Below the pieces are notes generated by a model, which was given only the letters and a program-made list of their open reading frames with translations, was not told the origin of the DNA and did not search any database. A stretch of DNA of 64,000 bases. Source: JALZEG01 sp035942255 (GTDB lineage: Bacteria; Actinomycetota; CADDZG01; WHSQ01). Where the stretch lies: contig DASZDG010000044.1 of assembly GCA_035942255.1 (NCBI GenBank), forward strand, positions 62,001-126,000. Direction: 5' to 3'. This document shows positions 32,901 to 41,605 of the stretch, one piece after another. Each line of letters begins with the position of its first letter. Within the stretch, counting starts at the first letter, position 1. Position numbers and translations under genes: made by a program.

Positions 32901-33143
32901 TCAGGCTTCGATCGCGACGACTTCGGTGATGCCGGGGACGCGCTCGTGGAGGATGCGCTCGACCCCCTGCTTGAGCGTCACGGGCGAGATCGGGCACGCC
33001 TCGCAGGTCCCCGACAGGCGCACGGTGACCTTTCCGCCGTGGATGGCAATCAGCTCGATGTCGCCGCCATCCATCTGGATGGCCGGTCTGATCAGCTCGA
33101 GCGCTTCCCGTACACGGTCCTCGACCGTCAGCGCGCCGCTCAT
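32901..33143 (-). CDS. NifU C-terminal-domain Fe-S scaffold protein
   Basis: 80 residues. IRPAIQMDGGDIELIAIHGG and the CxxC motif in SGTCEACPISPVTLKQGVE match the NifU/Nfu C-terminal domain, which carries a transient Fe-S cluster between two subunits. The ATG overlaps the SpoIID gene TGA by 4 nt (33140-33143). It probably works with the cysteine desulfurase encoded at 12 kb. Confidence 0.93.
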   Translation of the reverse strand: MSGALTVEDRVREALELIRPAIQMDGGDIELIAIHGGKVTVRLSGTCEACPISPVTLKQGVERILHERVPGITEVVAIEA

Positions 33144-34783
33144 GACCTGATTCTACTTCCCAGGGCCACGACGACGAGGCCCATCAGCAACACCCCTACC
33201 GCGAGCCGGGCCAAGCCGGCGCCCGTCCCGCCGTCGTCGTCGGGCGCGAGCGGGGGCCCGACCTTGCGGTCGGCGACGACGCGGATCCCGACGCTGCGCC
33301 TGTCGGCCTCCCCGCGCCCGGCCGACGCGACCAGAGCCACCTCGTACCGCCCCGGCTCCTCGGGGGCCTTCCAGACGACCGTCCCCTTGCCCGGGCGCCG
33401 CACGCGGGCGCCGCCGACGGTCGCTCCGGGATGCTGGACCCACAGCCGGGCGGCCTTCGACAGCGCGAACTCGATCGGGACGCGTTCGCCGGCGGAGACC
33501 TTCTTCGGCGTGCGGACGAAGCCCACCCGTAGCGGAAGCGCGTCGCCGGGCGGGGGCTGGACGGCCACGGCCCCGTCGCCGGCGGGAGTGAACGTCCACG
33601 ATCCCAGCGCGTCTCGGACCGCGAGGTCGCCGTTGCCGTCCACGACGTCGAACGCTCCGGTGACGGTCACCGCAGAGCGGCCCCAGTCGACCCCGACGGT
33701 TATCGAGCGCCGCGCCGGAACGGCGCCGACGGCCGTCCCTCGGTAGTAGTGGGCGAGGATCTCCTCGTACGTCGAGCCACGCTCGGCCAGGCCGTGCGCG
33801 CCCCACTGCGACATCCCCGTGCCGTGCCCCCAGCCGCGCCCGGTGACGACCGCGAGGTCCTTGACCGTCCTTATCGTGATCCGGTTCGCCGGCAGCGTCT
33901 CGGGAAGCCGGCCGCTCGTCGTCGGCCACAACGACGGATACGAGCCGGGATACAGCTCCGGTCCCTTCGTCCGCACGATGTCGCGCAACGTCTCCGCGTC
34001 GAGGCGGAGGTTCCTCTTGCTCCCGGTCAGGATCACGTCGGGATAGTGGAGCCCCTCCGACGACGGCACCGTGTGCACGCGCCGGAGCATGCCGTGCGCG
34101 GGCGTCCAAATGCCGGCGAGCATCGCGCGCAGGTGAGGCAGCGGGAAGCGGACCTGCCATCGGTAGAGCGGCGACCCCTGCTCGGTCCTGCTCGGGACGC
34201 CCTGCAGGTACAGGTAGTCCGGGTCGCCGGGGAACGCCTGCGAGTTGTCCAGCGTCTGGCCGCCCGAGGTGGAGTGGTAGCGGGCGAGGATCGGCTCCCC
34301 CTCGTACAGAACGGCCTCGTCCTCCGTTGCGGCGACGGCCGCGGCCCACCTCCGCCCGTCCGGCGTCGCGACGACGTCGGCGCCGGCGAAGACCTGGCAC
34401 TCGACGGTGGCGCAGATGTCGAAGCCGTACGTCGCAGCCGCTCCCGCGCGAGGCCGCGACAGCGTCCACAGCGCGTACGTCCGCGCCGCGACCGCTTGTG
34501 CCTTCAGCGCCTCGTCGGGCCACCCCGGCGGCACCTCGTTCAGCCCGAGCAGATAGCGCTCGAGCGACAGCCGGTTCATGACGACCAGGCCGTCCGACGC
34601 GGCGGACAGCTCGACCGTGCCGAAGTAGCGGTGCAGCTCCGACACGTGGAGGGTCTCGCCGGCGCGCGGGACGAGGCGCACGGGCCCGGCGAGCGCGCCG
34701 GGCGTCCGCCGCGCCTCGGCGGCGGGCGCGGCCCCCAGCACGCACACGACCGCGAGCGCGACGGCGACGAGACGGGAAGACAT
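33140..34783 (-). CDS. Secreted SpoIID/LytB-domain protein
   Basis: 547 residues from the ATG at 34783. Signal peptide to about residue 25 (LAVVCVLGAAPAAEA). Residues about 65-340 form a SpoIID domain: LGLNEVPPGWPDEALKAQAVAARTYAL, YHSTSGGQTLDNSQAF, GRGWGHGTGMSQWGAHGLA. In SpoIID this domain is a lytic transglycosylase acting on denuded glycan. Beyond it lie about 150 residues of beta-rich repeats and a C-terminal membrane helix (GVLLMGLVVVALGSRIRS), so the protein is anchored in the membrane. It is 27 nt downstream of murA, consistent with a cell-wall role outside sporulation. Confidence 0.87.
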   Translation of the reverse strand: MSSRLVAVALAVVCVLGAAPAAEARRTPGALAGPVRLVPRAGETLHVSELHRYFGTVELSAASDGLVVMNRLSLERYLLGLNEVPPGWPDEALKAQAVAARTYALWTLSRPRAGAAATYGFDICATVECQVFAGADVVATPDGRRWAAAVAATEDEAVLYEGEPILARYHSTSGGQTLDNSQAFPGDPDYLYLQGVPSRTEQGSPLYRWQVRFPLPHLRAMLAGIWTPAHGMLRRVHTVPSSEGLHYPDVILTGSKRNLRLDAETLRDIVRTKGPELYPGSYPSLWPTTSGRLPETLPANRITIRTVKDLAVVTGRGWGHGTGMSQWGAHGLAERGSTYEEILAHYYRGTAVGAVPARRSITVGVDWGRSAVTVTGAFDVVDGNGDLAVRDALGSWTFTPAGDGAVAVQPPPGDALPLRVGFVRTPKKVSAGERVPIEFALSKAARLWVQHPGATVGGARVRRPGKGTVVWKAPEEPGRYEVALVASAGRGEADRRSVGIRVVADRKVGPPLAPDDDGGTGAGLARLAVGVLLMGLVVVALGSRIRS

Positions 34784-34810
34784 GCCTGCCAACATAGGAC
34801 GGCAGAGGGT

Positions 34811-36070
34811 CTAGTTCGGGGCCTCCAGCAGCGAGACGCTCGCCCCCAAGCCGTTCAGCTTCTCGACGAAGCGCTCGTAGCCGCGCTCTATGTGGCCGGT
34901 GTCGTAGACCTCGGTCCGCCCCTCGGCGCAGAGGCCGCCGACGACGAGAGCGGCTCCGGCGCGGATGTCGGGAGCGCGCACCGGCGCTCCGGACAGCCTG
35001 TCGATCCCGCGTATCACCGCGTGGTGCCCCTCCACGCGGATGCGGCAGCCCATGCGGTTCAGCTCGTCCACGAACAGGAACCGCGCCTCGAAGACGTTCT
35101 CGGTGAGGATCGAGGAACCGTCCGCCTGGGCCAGGAGCACCATCATCGGCGGCTGCAGATCGGTCGGGAAGCCGGGGAACGGGAGCGTCGCGAGGTCGAG
35201 GGCCTGCGGCCGCCCGCGCATCCGCACGCGCACCTCGCCGTCGCCGCGTTCCACCTCGGCCCCCGCGGCTTCGAGCTTCTGCAGCGGGAGCTCGAAGAAC
35301 TCCGGACGCGTCTCGACGAGCCGGACGTCGCCGCGCGTCGCCGCGGCCGCGATCGCGTACGTCCCGGACTCCACCCGGTCGGGGATGATCCGGTGGCGGA
35401 CGGCGCCGAGCTCGCGGACTCCTTCGATCGAGACGAACGGGGTCCCCGCGCCTTCGATCCGTGCGCCGCACGAGTTGAGGAACGCGGCGAGGTCCTGTAT
35501 CTCCGGCTCGCGCGCCGCGTTCTCGATCGTCGTTCGTCCCTCGGCGAGGACCGCGCCCATCAACAGGTTCTCGGTCGCGCCGACCGAGGGGAACTCGAGC
35601 AGGACGTCGGCGGAGCGGAGGCGGTGGGCGACGCCCTCGATGTACCCATGCTGCGACGTGAACTTCGCGCCCATGCGCTCGAGCCCCTGGAGGTGGAGGT
35701 CGATCGGCCGTGACCCGATCGCGTCGCCTCCGGGCATCGAGACACGAGCGCGGCCGAGCCGGGCGAGGAGGGGGCCGAGCACCTGGATCGACGCCCTCAT
35801 CCGCGTGACGAGGTCGTAGGGCGTCTCCTCCGAGAGGTCGCCGGACGCGTCGATCGTGACGGTCCCGCGGTCGAAGGCCACCTTCGCGCCCAGGCGCTCC
35901 AGGACCTCGGCCATCAGGTGGACGTCGGTGATGTCGGGGACGCGCTCGATCACGACCTCGGCGGGCACGAGAAGCGCCGCGGCCATGATCTTCAGGGCGG
36001 CGTTCTTGGCGCCGCTGATGTGGACTTCGCCTTCGAGGGCCGCGGGGCCGTCGATCACGTATCTCCTCAC
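34811..36070 (-). CDS. murA: UDP-GlcNAc 1-carboxyvinyltransferase
   Basis: 419 residues of standard MurA length. Phosphoenolpyruvate and UDP-GlcNAc motifs are complete (GAKNAALKIMAA at residue 20, MRASIQVLGPLLAR, PDRVESGTYAIAAA, GFPTDLQPPMMVLL). The catalytic loop reads SMPGGDAIGSRPIDLH: residue 116 is Asp where Escherichia coli has Cys115. The Asp enzyme is active but not alkylated by fosfomycin, as in Mycobacterium. It heads a minus-strand run murA-spoIID-nfu-meaB-mutase. It is not next to atpC as in many Actinobacteria: about 9 kb of other genes intervene. Confidence 0.96.
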   Translation of the reverse strand: MRRYVIDGPAALEGEVHISGAKNAALKIMAAALLVPAEVVIERVPDITDVHLMAEVLERLGAKVAFDRGTVTIDASGDLSEETPYDLVTRMRASIQVLGPLLARLGRARVSMPGGDAIGSRPIDLHLQGLERMGAKFTSQHGYIEGVAHRLRSADVLLEFPSVGATENLLMGAVLAEGRTTIENAAREPEIQDLAAFLNSCGARIEGAGTPFVSIEGVRELGAVRHRIIPDRVESGTYAIAAAATRGDVRLVETRPEFFELPLQKLEAAGAEVERGDGEVRVRMRGRPQALDLATLPFPGFPTDLQPPMMVLLAQADGSSILTENVFEARFLFVDELNRMGCRIRVEGHHAVIRGIDRLSGAPVRAPDIRAGAALVVGGLCAEGRTEVYDTGHIERGYERFVEKLNGLGASVSLLEAPN

Positions 36071-36095
36071 GGCGGCATCTTAGGCGGCACGCGCA

Positions 36096-36120
36096 GAGGG
36101 CGGCCCCGGGGGCCGCCCTC
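36096..36120. terminator. GC-rich hairpin between histone-like gene and murA
   Basis: An 11-bp stem (GAGGGCGGCCC with GGGCCGCCCTC) and a 3-nt loop, 16 nt past the histone-like stop codon and 25 nt before the murA start. No U-tract. It probably limits read-through into murA or sits in the murA leader. Confidence 0.5.
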
Positions 36121-36136
36121 TTGGAGTAGTGCGCGA

Positions 36137-36874
36137 TCAGCTTCTTCTGCGGGTCGACTTCCGGGAGCCGGTCGACTTGCGGGACGTCGACTTCTTCGCC
36201 GTCGACTTCTTCCGGCCGGTCGACTTCTTGGAGGCCGTCGACTTGCGGGAGCCCGTGGACTTCCTTGCGGTCGACTTCTTGCGTCCGGTCGACTTCTTGG
36301 AGCCCGTGGACTTACGCGCAGTCGACTTCTTCCGGCCAGTGGCCTTCTTGGACCCCGTGGACTTCCGAGCAGTCGACTTCTTGCGTCCGGTCGACTTCTT
36401 CGAGCCGGTGGACTTCCTGGCGGTCGACTTCTTCCGGCCCGTGGACTTCTTGGACCCCGTCGACTTCCGTGCAGTCGACTTCTTGCGTCCGGTCGACTTC
36501 TTCGAGCCGGTGGACTTCCTGGCGGTCGTCTTCTTCCGGCCGGTCGACTTCTTCGCCGTCGTCTTCTTCCGGCCCGTGGACTTCTTCGCCGTCGACTTCT
36601 TGCGGCCCGTCGACTTCTTGGCACCGCTGGACTTGCGGCTCGTGGACTTCGAGCCGCCGGACGAGCCTGCACCGCCCGAAGAACCCGAAGAGCCACCACC
36701 GTCGCCGGTTCCGGCCGCATCCGCAGCCGCACGCGCGCCACCCGCAGCGAGGTCACGTGCCCTCGCGGTAGGGCTCGATCCCGAGCTCTCCGTCGAGAGC
36801 ACACCGGCTGCGGCCTCGACCGCACCGGCGGCGGCGTCGCGGATCTGGCCCACGATGCCTTTGTCCTCTGCCAT
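36137..36874 (-). CDS. Histone H1-like Lys/Ser/Thr-rich repeat protein
   Basis: 245 residues from the ATG at 36874, after GGGGAGGG. Residues 1-50 are a helical acidic/alanine-rich head (GIVGQIRDAAAGAVEAAAGVLS), then a Gly/Ser-rich hinge, and from about residue 85 an extremely basic tail of KST/GSKKSTGRKKSTAR units like the C-terminal tails of eukaryotic H1 and of mycobacterial HupB/Hlp. DNA compaction is the natural inference, although the head is not an HU domain. Five perfect or near-perfect 17-residue units occur in tandem. Divergent from the gene at 37015 across a palindrome-bearing intergenic region. Confidence 0.78.
   Translation of the reverse strand: MAEDKGIVGQIRDAAAGAVEAAAGVLSTESSGSSPTARARDLAAGGARAAADAAGTGDGGGSSGSSGGAGSSGGSKSTSRKSSGAKKSTGRKKSTAKKSTGRKKTTAKKSTGRKKTTARKSTGSKKSTGRKKSTARKSTGSKKSTGRKKSTARKSTGSKKSTGRKKSTARKSTGSKKATGRKKSTARKSTGSKKSTGRKKSTARKSTGSRKSTASKKSTGRKKSTAKKSTSRKSTGSRKSTRRRS
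36263..36517. repeat. Tandem 51-bp repeats in the histone-like gene
   Basis: Five head-to-tail copies of a 51-bp unit encoding KSTGSKKSTGRKKSTAR. Third-position differences between copies show that the repeats are not freshly amplified, though copy number could vary between strains. Related but shorter units flank them on both sides. Confidence 0.75.
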
Positions 36875-36944
36875 GCCCTCCCCTTTCGTAATGGGACCCA
36901 TGAATCCGTACCGTGGTTTCCCTGACAAAGCAATACCAAAACAA

Positions 36945-36956
36945 ACAACGCGTTGT
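36945..36956. promoter_or_regulatory. Palindrome in the divergent promoter region
   Basis: Perfect 12-bp palindrome ACAACGCGTTGT, in a locally AT-rich stretch between the histone-like gene (start 36874) and the conserved gene at 37015. It is a candidate operator shared by both promoters. No known regulator consensus is matched. Confidence 0.35.
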
Positions 36957-37014
36957 AAGCCGCCGCTATATGGGCACGCTCACGGACGAAGCATCGCGCA
37001 GGAAGGATCGGGCA

Positions 37015-37497
37015 GTGACCGTTTCGAAGTACCTCTCGATATACGTGAACGACCATCTGGCCGCTCTGACGGCGCTGCGCGACGTCGCGCGCCGCTCGGC
37101 CCGGTCGAACGACGGCAGCGAGCTGGGCGCGTACCTGCAGCGCGTCGCGTCGGACCTCGACGGAGCCCGGAACGAGGTCCGCGAGATCGCCGGCGGCCTC
37201 GGGATCCGCCGTGATCCCTTCAAGGCCGCGGCGGCGTGGGCCGCGGAGAAGCTCGGCCGGTTGAAGCTGAACGGCCACCTGCTCACGTACTCGCCGTTGA
37301 GCCGCGTCCTCGAGCTCGAGGGGCTCGAAGCCGGGGCCGCCGTCGAGACGGCGACCTGGCGGGCACTGGGCGCGGCCACCGGCCGCGACTTCTCGGAGCG
37401 GATCTACGCGTGCGAACGCCGCCGGTCGGAGCTCGCGCGGCACCACGCGGCGGCGATCGCCCGTGCGCTCGGGGAGGGGACATCGCAGACGCGGTAG
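37015..37497 (+). CDS. Conserved helical protein of unknown function
   Basis: 160 residues from the GTG at 37015, 7 nt after GGAAGG; an ATG at 36970 would add 15 residues. The start VSKYLSIYVNDHLAALTALRDVARRS and the later KLGRLKLNGHLLTYSPLSRVLELEGL resemble an uncharacterised all-helical family of ferritin-like size seen in many bacteria, as far as I recall. Acidic and His residues typical of ferritin-like metal sites are sparse. Cytoplasmic. Its TAG stop overlaps the proposed GTG start of the oxidoreductase by 1 nt, so the two are coupled. Confidence 0.72.
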   Translation: MTVSKYLSIYVNDHLAALTALRDVARRSARSNDGSELGAYLQRVASDLDGARNEVREIAGGLGIRRDPFKAAAAWAAEKLGRLKLNGHLLTYSPLSRVLELEGLEAGAAVETATWRALGAATGRDFSERIYACERRRSELARHHAAAIARALGEGTSQTR

Positions 37498-39050
37498 TGA
37501 TCGGCGCCGGCCCGAACGGCTTGGTCGCGGCGAACCTCCTCGCGGACCGGGGGTGGGACGTCGTCGTCCTCGAAGCGGCCCCCGAGCCCGGAGGAGCCGT
37601 CCGCAGCGGAGAGCTCACGCTTCCGGGATTCACGCACGACCTCTTCAGCGCGTTCTATCCACTCGCGGCCGCGTCGCCGGTGATCCGGGGGCTCGAGCTC
37701 GAGCGCTGGGGACTGGAATGGCGGCACGCGCCTGCGGTCCTCGCCCACCCCCTCGAAGACGGCCGGGCCGCGTTGCTCTCGACCGACGTCGAGGAGACCG
37801 CCGCCTCCCTCGATGCGATCGCGCCCGGCGACGGCAACGCGTGGAAGGAGCTGTACGCGCTCTGGCGGCGGACGGGGGATGCGGTGATCGCCGCCATCAC
37901 GCAACCCCTCGTGCCGGCCGTCCCTGCCCTGCGCCTCGCAGGAGCCCTCCGCACCGGCATCCCGTCGTTCGTGCGCTTCGGGCTGCTCTCCGCCACGCGC
38001 CTCGCCGACGAGCACTTCCGCGGGCCCGGCGGCGGCGAGATCGTCGCGGGGAACGCCCTGCACACGGACCTCTCCCCGACGATGTCGCCGAGCGGCTTCT
38101 ACGGATGGCTGCTCGCGTCGCTCGGGCAGCACGTCGGCTGGCCGGTGCCCGCGGGCGGCGCCGGTCGCCTCACCGGGGCGATGGCCAGCCGCCTGCGCGC
38201 ACGTGGCGGTGAGGTCGTCTGCGGGACGCGCGTCACGCGGATCGAGGTACGCGGGGGCCGCGCCGTAGCGGCCCTGACGGCGGACGGCGACGCCCACGCG
38301 GCGCGGAAGGCAGTCATCGCGACCACCGGTGCGCCGGCACTGTTCGGCGAGCTCCTCGACCCCGCAGACGTGCCACCCCGCGTGCGCGACCGCATGGAGA
38401 GGTTCGAGTACGACCACGCCACGGTGAAGGTCGATTGGGCGCTGGATGCCGCGATACCGTGGGCCGCTCCGGACGTGCGCCGGTCGGCGGCGGTCCACGT
38501 CGGCGGGAGCATGGACGAGATGGTGCGGTACGCGTCGCAGATCGACCTCGGGATGGTCCCCGACAGGCCGTTCCTCGTCCTCGGGCAGATGAACGTCGCG
38601 GACCCGTCGCGGTCCCCTGCCGGGACGGAGACCGTCTGGGCGTACACGCACGTCCCGCAACGCCCGGCGCGGCCGGTCGCGTCGTGGGAGGACGTCGTGG
38701 ACGGCATGGAGGCGCAGATCGAGCGGTTCGCGTCGGGCTTCAGGTCGCGCATCAAGGCGCGGCACGTGTTCACGCCGGAGACGATGGAGGCGACGAACGC
38801 GAACCTCGTCGGCGGAGCGGTCAACGGCGGCAGCGCGAAGCTCCACCAGCAGCTGTTCTTCCGGCCCGCACCGGGGCTCGCCCGCGGCAAGACCCCGATC
38901 AAGGGCCTCTATCTCGGCTCGGCCTCGGTCCATCCGGGGGGCGGCGTGCACGGTGCGCCCGGTGCCAACGCGGCGAGGGCCGCTCTCGCGGCGGAGCGGC
39001 GGGCCTCCTTCGCCGCTCTCGCCAAGAAGCCTCAGCGGCCGAGCGCGTAG
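37497..39050 (+). CDS. FAD-dependent oxidoreductase, phytoene-dehydrogenase-like
   Basis: About 517 residues. VIGAGPNGLVAANLLADRGWDVVVLEAAPEPGGAV is the Rossmann dinucleotide site, and the C-terminal GLYLGSASVHPGGGVHGAPGANAARAAL closes the FAD site; both are typical of the CrtI/carotenoid-isomerase-like NAD(P)/FAD proteins. Substrate unknown. The GTG at 37497 overlaps the previous TAG by 1 nt but starts directly in the first beta strand; an ATC at 37482, 4 nt after a strong GGAGG (37473-37477), would add the usual five residues (xADAV) and might be a non-canonical start. Its 3' end overlaps the convergent STAND gene by 19 nt. Confidence 0.83.
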   Translation: MIGAGPNGLVAANLLADRGWDVVVLEAAPEPGGAVRSGELTLPGFTHDLFSAFYPLAAASPVIRGLELERWGLEWRHAPAVLAHPLEDGRAALLSTDVEETAASLDAIAPGDGNAWKELYALWRRTGDAVIAAITQPLVPAVPALRLAGALRTGIPSFVRFGLLSATRLADEHFRGPGGGEIVAGNALHTDLSPTMSPSGFYGWLLASLGQHVGWPVPAGGAGRLTGAMASRLRARGGEVVCGTRVTRIEVRGGRAVAALTADGDAHAARKAVIATTGAPALFGELLDPADVPPRVRDRMERFEYDHATVKVDWALDAAIPWAAPDVRRSAAVHVGGSMDEMVRYASQIDLGMVPDRPFLVLGQMNVADPSRSPAGTETVWAYTHVPQRPARPVASWEDVVDGMEAQIERFASGFRSRIKARHVFTPETMEATNANLVGGAVNGGSAKLHQQLFFRPAPGLARGKTPIKGLYLGSASVHPGGGVHGAPGANAARAALAAERRASFAALAKKPQRPSA

Positions 39051-41605
39051 TCCACGGCCTCCTCGAGCGACATCGAACGTCCCTCGTCCCACAGCGCCGC
39101 GAACGTCTCGTCGCCGAGCGCCTCCCGCGCGGCGTTGACGTAGCGGTCGTACGCGACCTTCTCCCCCGGCGGCAGCGGCGCGTTCAGGTCCTCGCGCAGC
39201 TTGTCGGCCGCGCCGTAGAGCCGCGTCGCCTGGTCGGGCCGGTCGGAGTAGGCGGCGACCCCGCCGAGGTTCTCGATGACGTAGGCGATGTCCCACCTCA
39301 TGCCGAGCTGCTCGAACATCTTCAGCGACTGCTCGAGGAGGTGGCGGGCGTCGTCGAGGTCGCGCGTGTGCAGGCGGACGTCGGAGAGGTTCAGCATCGC
39401 CCTCGCCATGCCGAGCGTGTCCCCGCTCCGAGCGAACACGTCGAGCGACTCGCCGTAGAGCTCGGCCGCGCGCTCCCACTCCTCGTCGTGGATCGCGAGG
39501 ATCCCGAGGTTGCTTAGCACGGTCCCGGTCTCGCCCTCGTTCCCGGCCTCCCGCTGCAGCGCGAGGCTCCGCTCGAGCAGCTCCCGCGCGCCCTCGGTGT
39601 CGCCGCGGTCGAGCCTGATCAGAGCGAGGTACCTGAGCGAGCTCCCGAGCCGGGACGCGTCCCCCAGCCCGCGCCGGATCTCCACGCACGCCTCCATCTG
39701 CATCGTCGCGCGCTTCACCTCACCCTGCGCCAGCGCGAGGATCGCGGCCCCCTCGAGCGCGTCCGCTCGCAGCTCGGGATCGGCCCCCTCGGCGCGCGAC
39801 AGAGCCTCCTCGAGCCACCTCTGCCCCTCGGTGAGGTGCGCGTGGTACTCCCAGAAGCGCGTCAACCTCGCCGCGAGCCGCAGCTCGGTCGCGCAGTCGC
39901 CCAGGCGGATCGCCGTACGCAACGCCGCCCGCATGTTGTCGTGCTCGTGCTCCAGGACGGTCATCCAGTAGAGCTGGTCCTCCTTGCGGAGACGCGCCGC
40001 GGCCCGTTCCGCGAGGTCGAGGAAGTACTCCATGTGGCGGCGCGCGATGTCGTCCATCTCCGCGTTCTCGCGCAGCTTCTCCTCCGCGTACTCCTTGAGC
40101 GTGTTCAGCATCGAGAAGCGGGGGTCCGACCCGGGTACGTCGTCGCGCAGCAGCAGGCTCTTCCGCATCAGCGAGTCCAGCCAGTCGAGCAGCTCGTACT
40201 CCCGGCCCGGGGTGCACACGACGTGCTCGGCGGCGTCGAGCGTGAAGCCGCCGGAGAACACCGACGTGCGCCGCCACGTCGTGCGCTCCTCCTCGCCGAG
40301 CAGCTCGTAGTCCCAGTCGAGGAGGCCGCGCAGGGTCTGCTGACGTTCCGGAAGGTCGCGGGGGCCGCGGGACAGCAGCCGGAAGCGGTCGTCGAGGCGT
40401 TCGAGCAGTCCCTGCGGCGACAGCAGCCGCGCCCGGGCGGCTGCGAGCTCGATGGACAGTGGGAGCCCGTCGAGCCGTTCGACCACCTCCACCACCTGCG
40501 AGACGTTCGCATCGGTGAGCTCGAACGCCGGGTTCGCCGCACGCGCCCGGTCGACGAACAGTGCGACGGCATCCGACTCGCACGCGTCCTCCACCGTGTC
40601 GACGCGGCCCCCGGCCGGCACCGCGAGCGGCTCGACGCGGAACACACGCTCACCCATGAGCGTCAGCGCCGCGCGGCTCGTCACGAGGACCTTGAGATGC
40701 GGGCACGCAAGCAGGAGGTGGCGCACCGCGGCCCCCGCCGGCAGGACGTGCTCGAAGTTGTCGAGGATCAGCAGCCGGCGGTCCTCTCCCACGTGGTCGG
40801 CGACCGCTTCGAGCGTCGAGCGGTCGGCGCTCTCCCTGACGCCGAGGGCTCGCGCGATCGCGGGAACCACCAGCGACGAGTCCGCGAGCGCCCCCAGCAG
40901 CACGGGGACGATCCCGTCCGGGAAGCGGTCGTGCAGCGTGCGCGCCACCTCGAAAGCGAGCCGCGACTTCCCGATGCCGCCGGGGCCCGTGAGCGTCACC
41001 AGCCTCACGTCGTCCTCCGCGAGCAGGTTCTGGACCGCGGTCATCTCCTGGACGCGTCCCACGAACGGCGTCGGCTGGATCGGGAACGGGTCGGCGACGG
41101 GCTCCGGCGCACGTGCACGCGCCGGGCGGACGGGCGCGGCGAACCGCTCGGTCAGCATCAGCGCGAGGTCGTCCTGTACGAGCGCCCGCAGCTCGTCGGG
41201 CGTGCGGAAGCCCTTGTAGGAGACGCCGTCGTCGTTGCGGATCGTGTCGAGCAGCTCGCGCAGCCGGTCCTCGCGCGACGCCGGCTCCTTGATGTAGATG
41301 AGCTTCGGCATGGCTCCCGCGAGGCGGTACTCGTCCTCGAGCCCGGAGATCGTCTCGCCCGGCGCGATCCACCCGTAGCGCTCCCAATAGATTCCGAGGA
41401 AGACGTGGCTCTGCGCGAGGTAGGAGCGGTACAGGTCGCGCGGGGGGTGCGGCCGCGCTCCCAGCTCGAACATCACGGGGGTCATCCGGATGCTCTCGAC
41501 CGCCTCCCGGGCCGCGCGCCGCTCCGGCTCGAGCTCCTTCAGCGTCGAGCTGATGAACACGCGGACGCGCTGGTCCGGGGTGAGGGTCGGGACGAGGGAG
41601 CTCAT
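39032..41605 (-). CDS. DUF4062-STAND ATPase with TPR repeats, copy 1
   Basis: 857 residues. Residues 14-100 match DUF4062 (VRVFISSTLKELEPERRAAREAVE, SHVFLGIYWERYGWI, EDEYRLA), a TIR/SLOG-like fold. A STAND/NB-ARC ATPase follows: Walker A GPGGIGKSR (207-215), Walker B LLILDNFEH, sensor LVTSRA, and GLPLSIELAAAR, then a winged helix and TPR repeats from about residue 530 to the end (ALDEAR, GTVLSNLGILAIHDEEWERA). No DNA-binding domain is seen, unlike AfsR regulators. STAND proteins oligomerise on sensing a signal; some are antiphage sensors. Its ATG overlaps the stop of the second copy by 4 nt. Confidence 0.85.
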   Translation of the reverse strand: MSSLVPTLTPDQRVRVFISSTLKELEPERRAAREAVESIRMTPVMFELGARPHPPRDLYRSYLAQSHVFLGIYWERYGWIAPGETISGLEDEYRLAGAMPKLIYIKEPASREDRLRELLDTIRNDDGVSYKGFRTPDELRALVQDDLALMLTERFAAPVRPARARAPEPVADPFPIQPTPFVGRVQEMTAVQNLLAEDDVRLVTLTGPGGIGKSRLAFEVARTLHDRFPDGIVPVLLGALADSSLVVPAIARALGVRESADRSTLEAVADHVGEDRRLLILDNFEHVLPAGAAVRHLLLACPHLKVLVTSRAALTLMGERVFRVEPLAVPAGGRVDTVEDACESDAVALFVDRARAANPAFELTDANVSQVVEVVERLDGLPLSIELAAARARLLSPQGLLERLDDRFRLLSRGPRDLPERQQTLRGLLDWDYELLGEEERTTWRRTSVFSGGFTLDAAEHVVCTPGREYELLDWLDSLMRKSLLLRDDVPGSDPRFSMLNTLKEYAEEKLRENAEMDDIARRHMEYFLDLAERAAARLRKEDQLYWMTVLEHEHDNMRAALRTAIRLGDCATELRLAARLTRFWEYHAHLTEGQRWLEEALSRAEGADPELRADALEGAAILALAQGEVKRATMQMEACVEIRRGLGDASRLGSSLRYLALIRLDRGDTEGARELLERSLALQREAGNEGETGTVLSNLGILAIHDEEWERAAELYGESLDVFARSGDTLGMARAMLNLSDVRLHTRDLDDARHLLEQSLKMFEQLGMRWDIAYVIENLGGVAAYSDRPDQATRLYGAADKLREDLNAPLPPGEKVAYDRYVNAAREALGDETFAALWDEGRSMSLEEAVDYALGR

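Noticed and set aside
33153..35471. 772-codon frame across the SpoIID and murA genes
   Set aside because: Arg/Gly-rich shadow of two confidently identified genes in another frame.
36263..36517. CRISPR array or satellite repeat
   Set aside because: The 51-bp repeats are contiguous, lack spacers and are in frame with a coding sequence.
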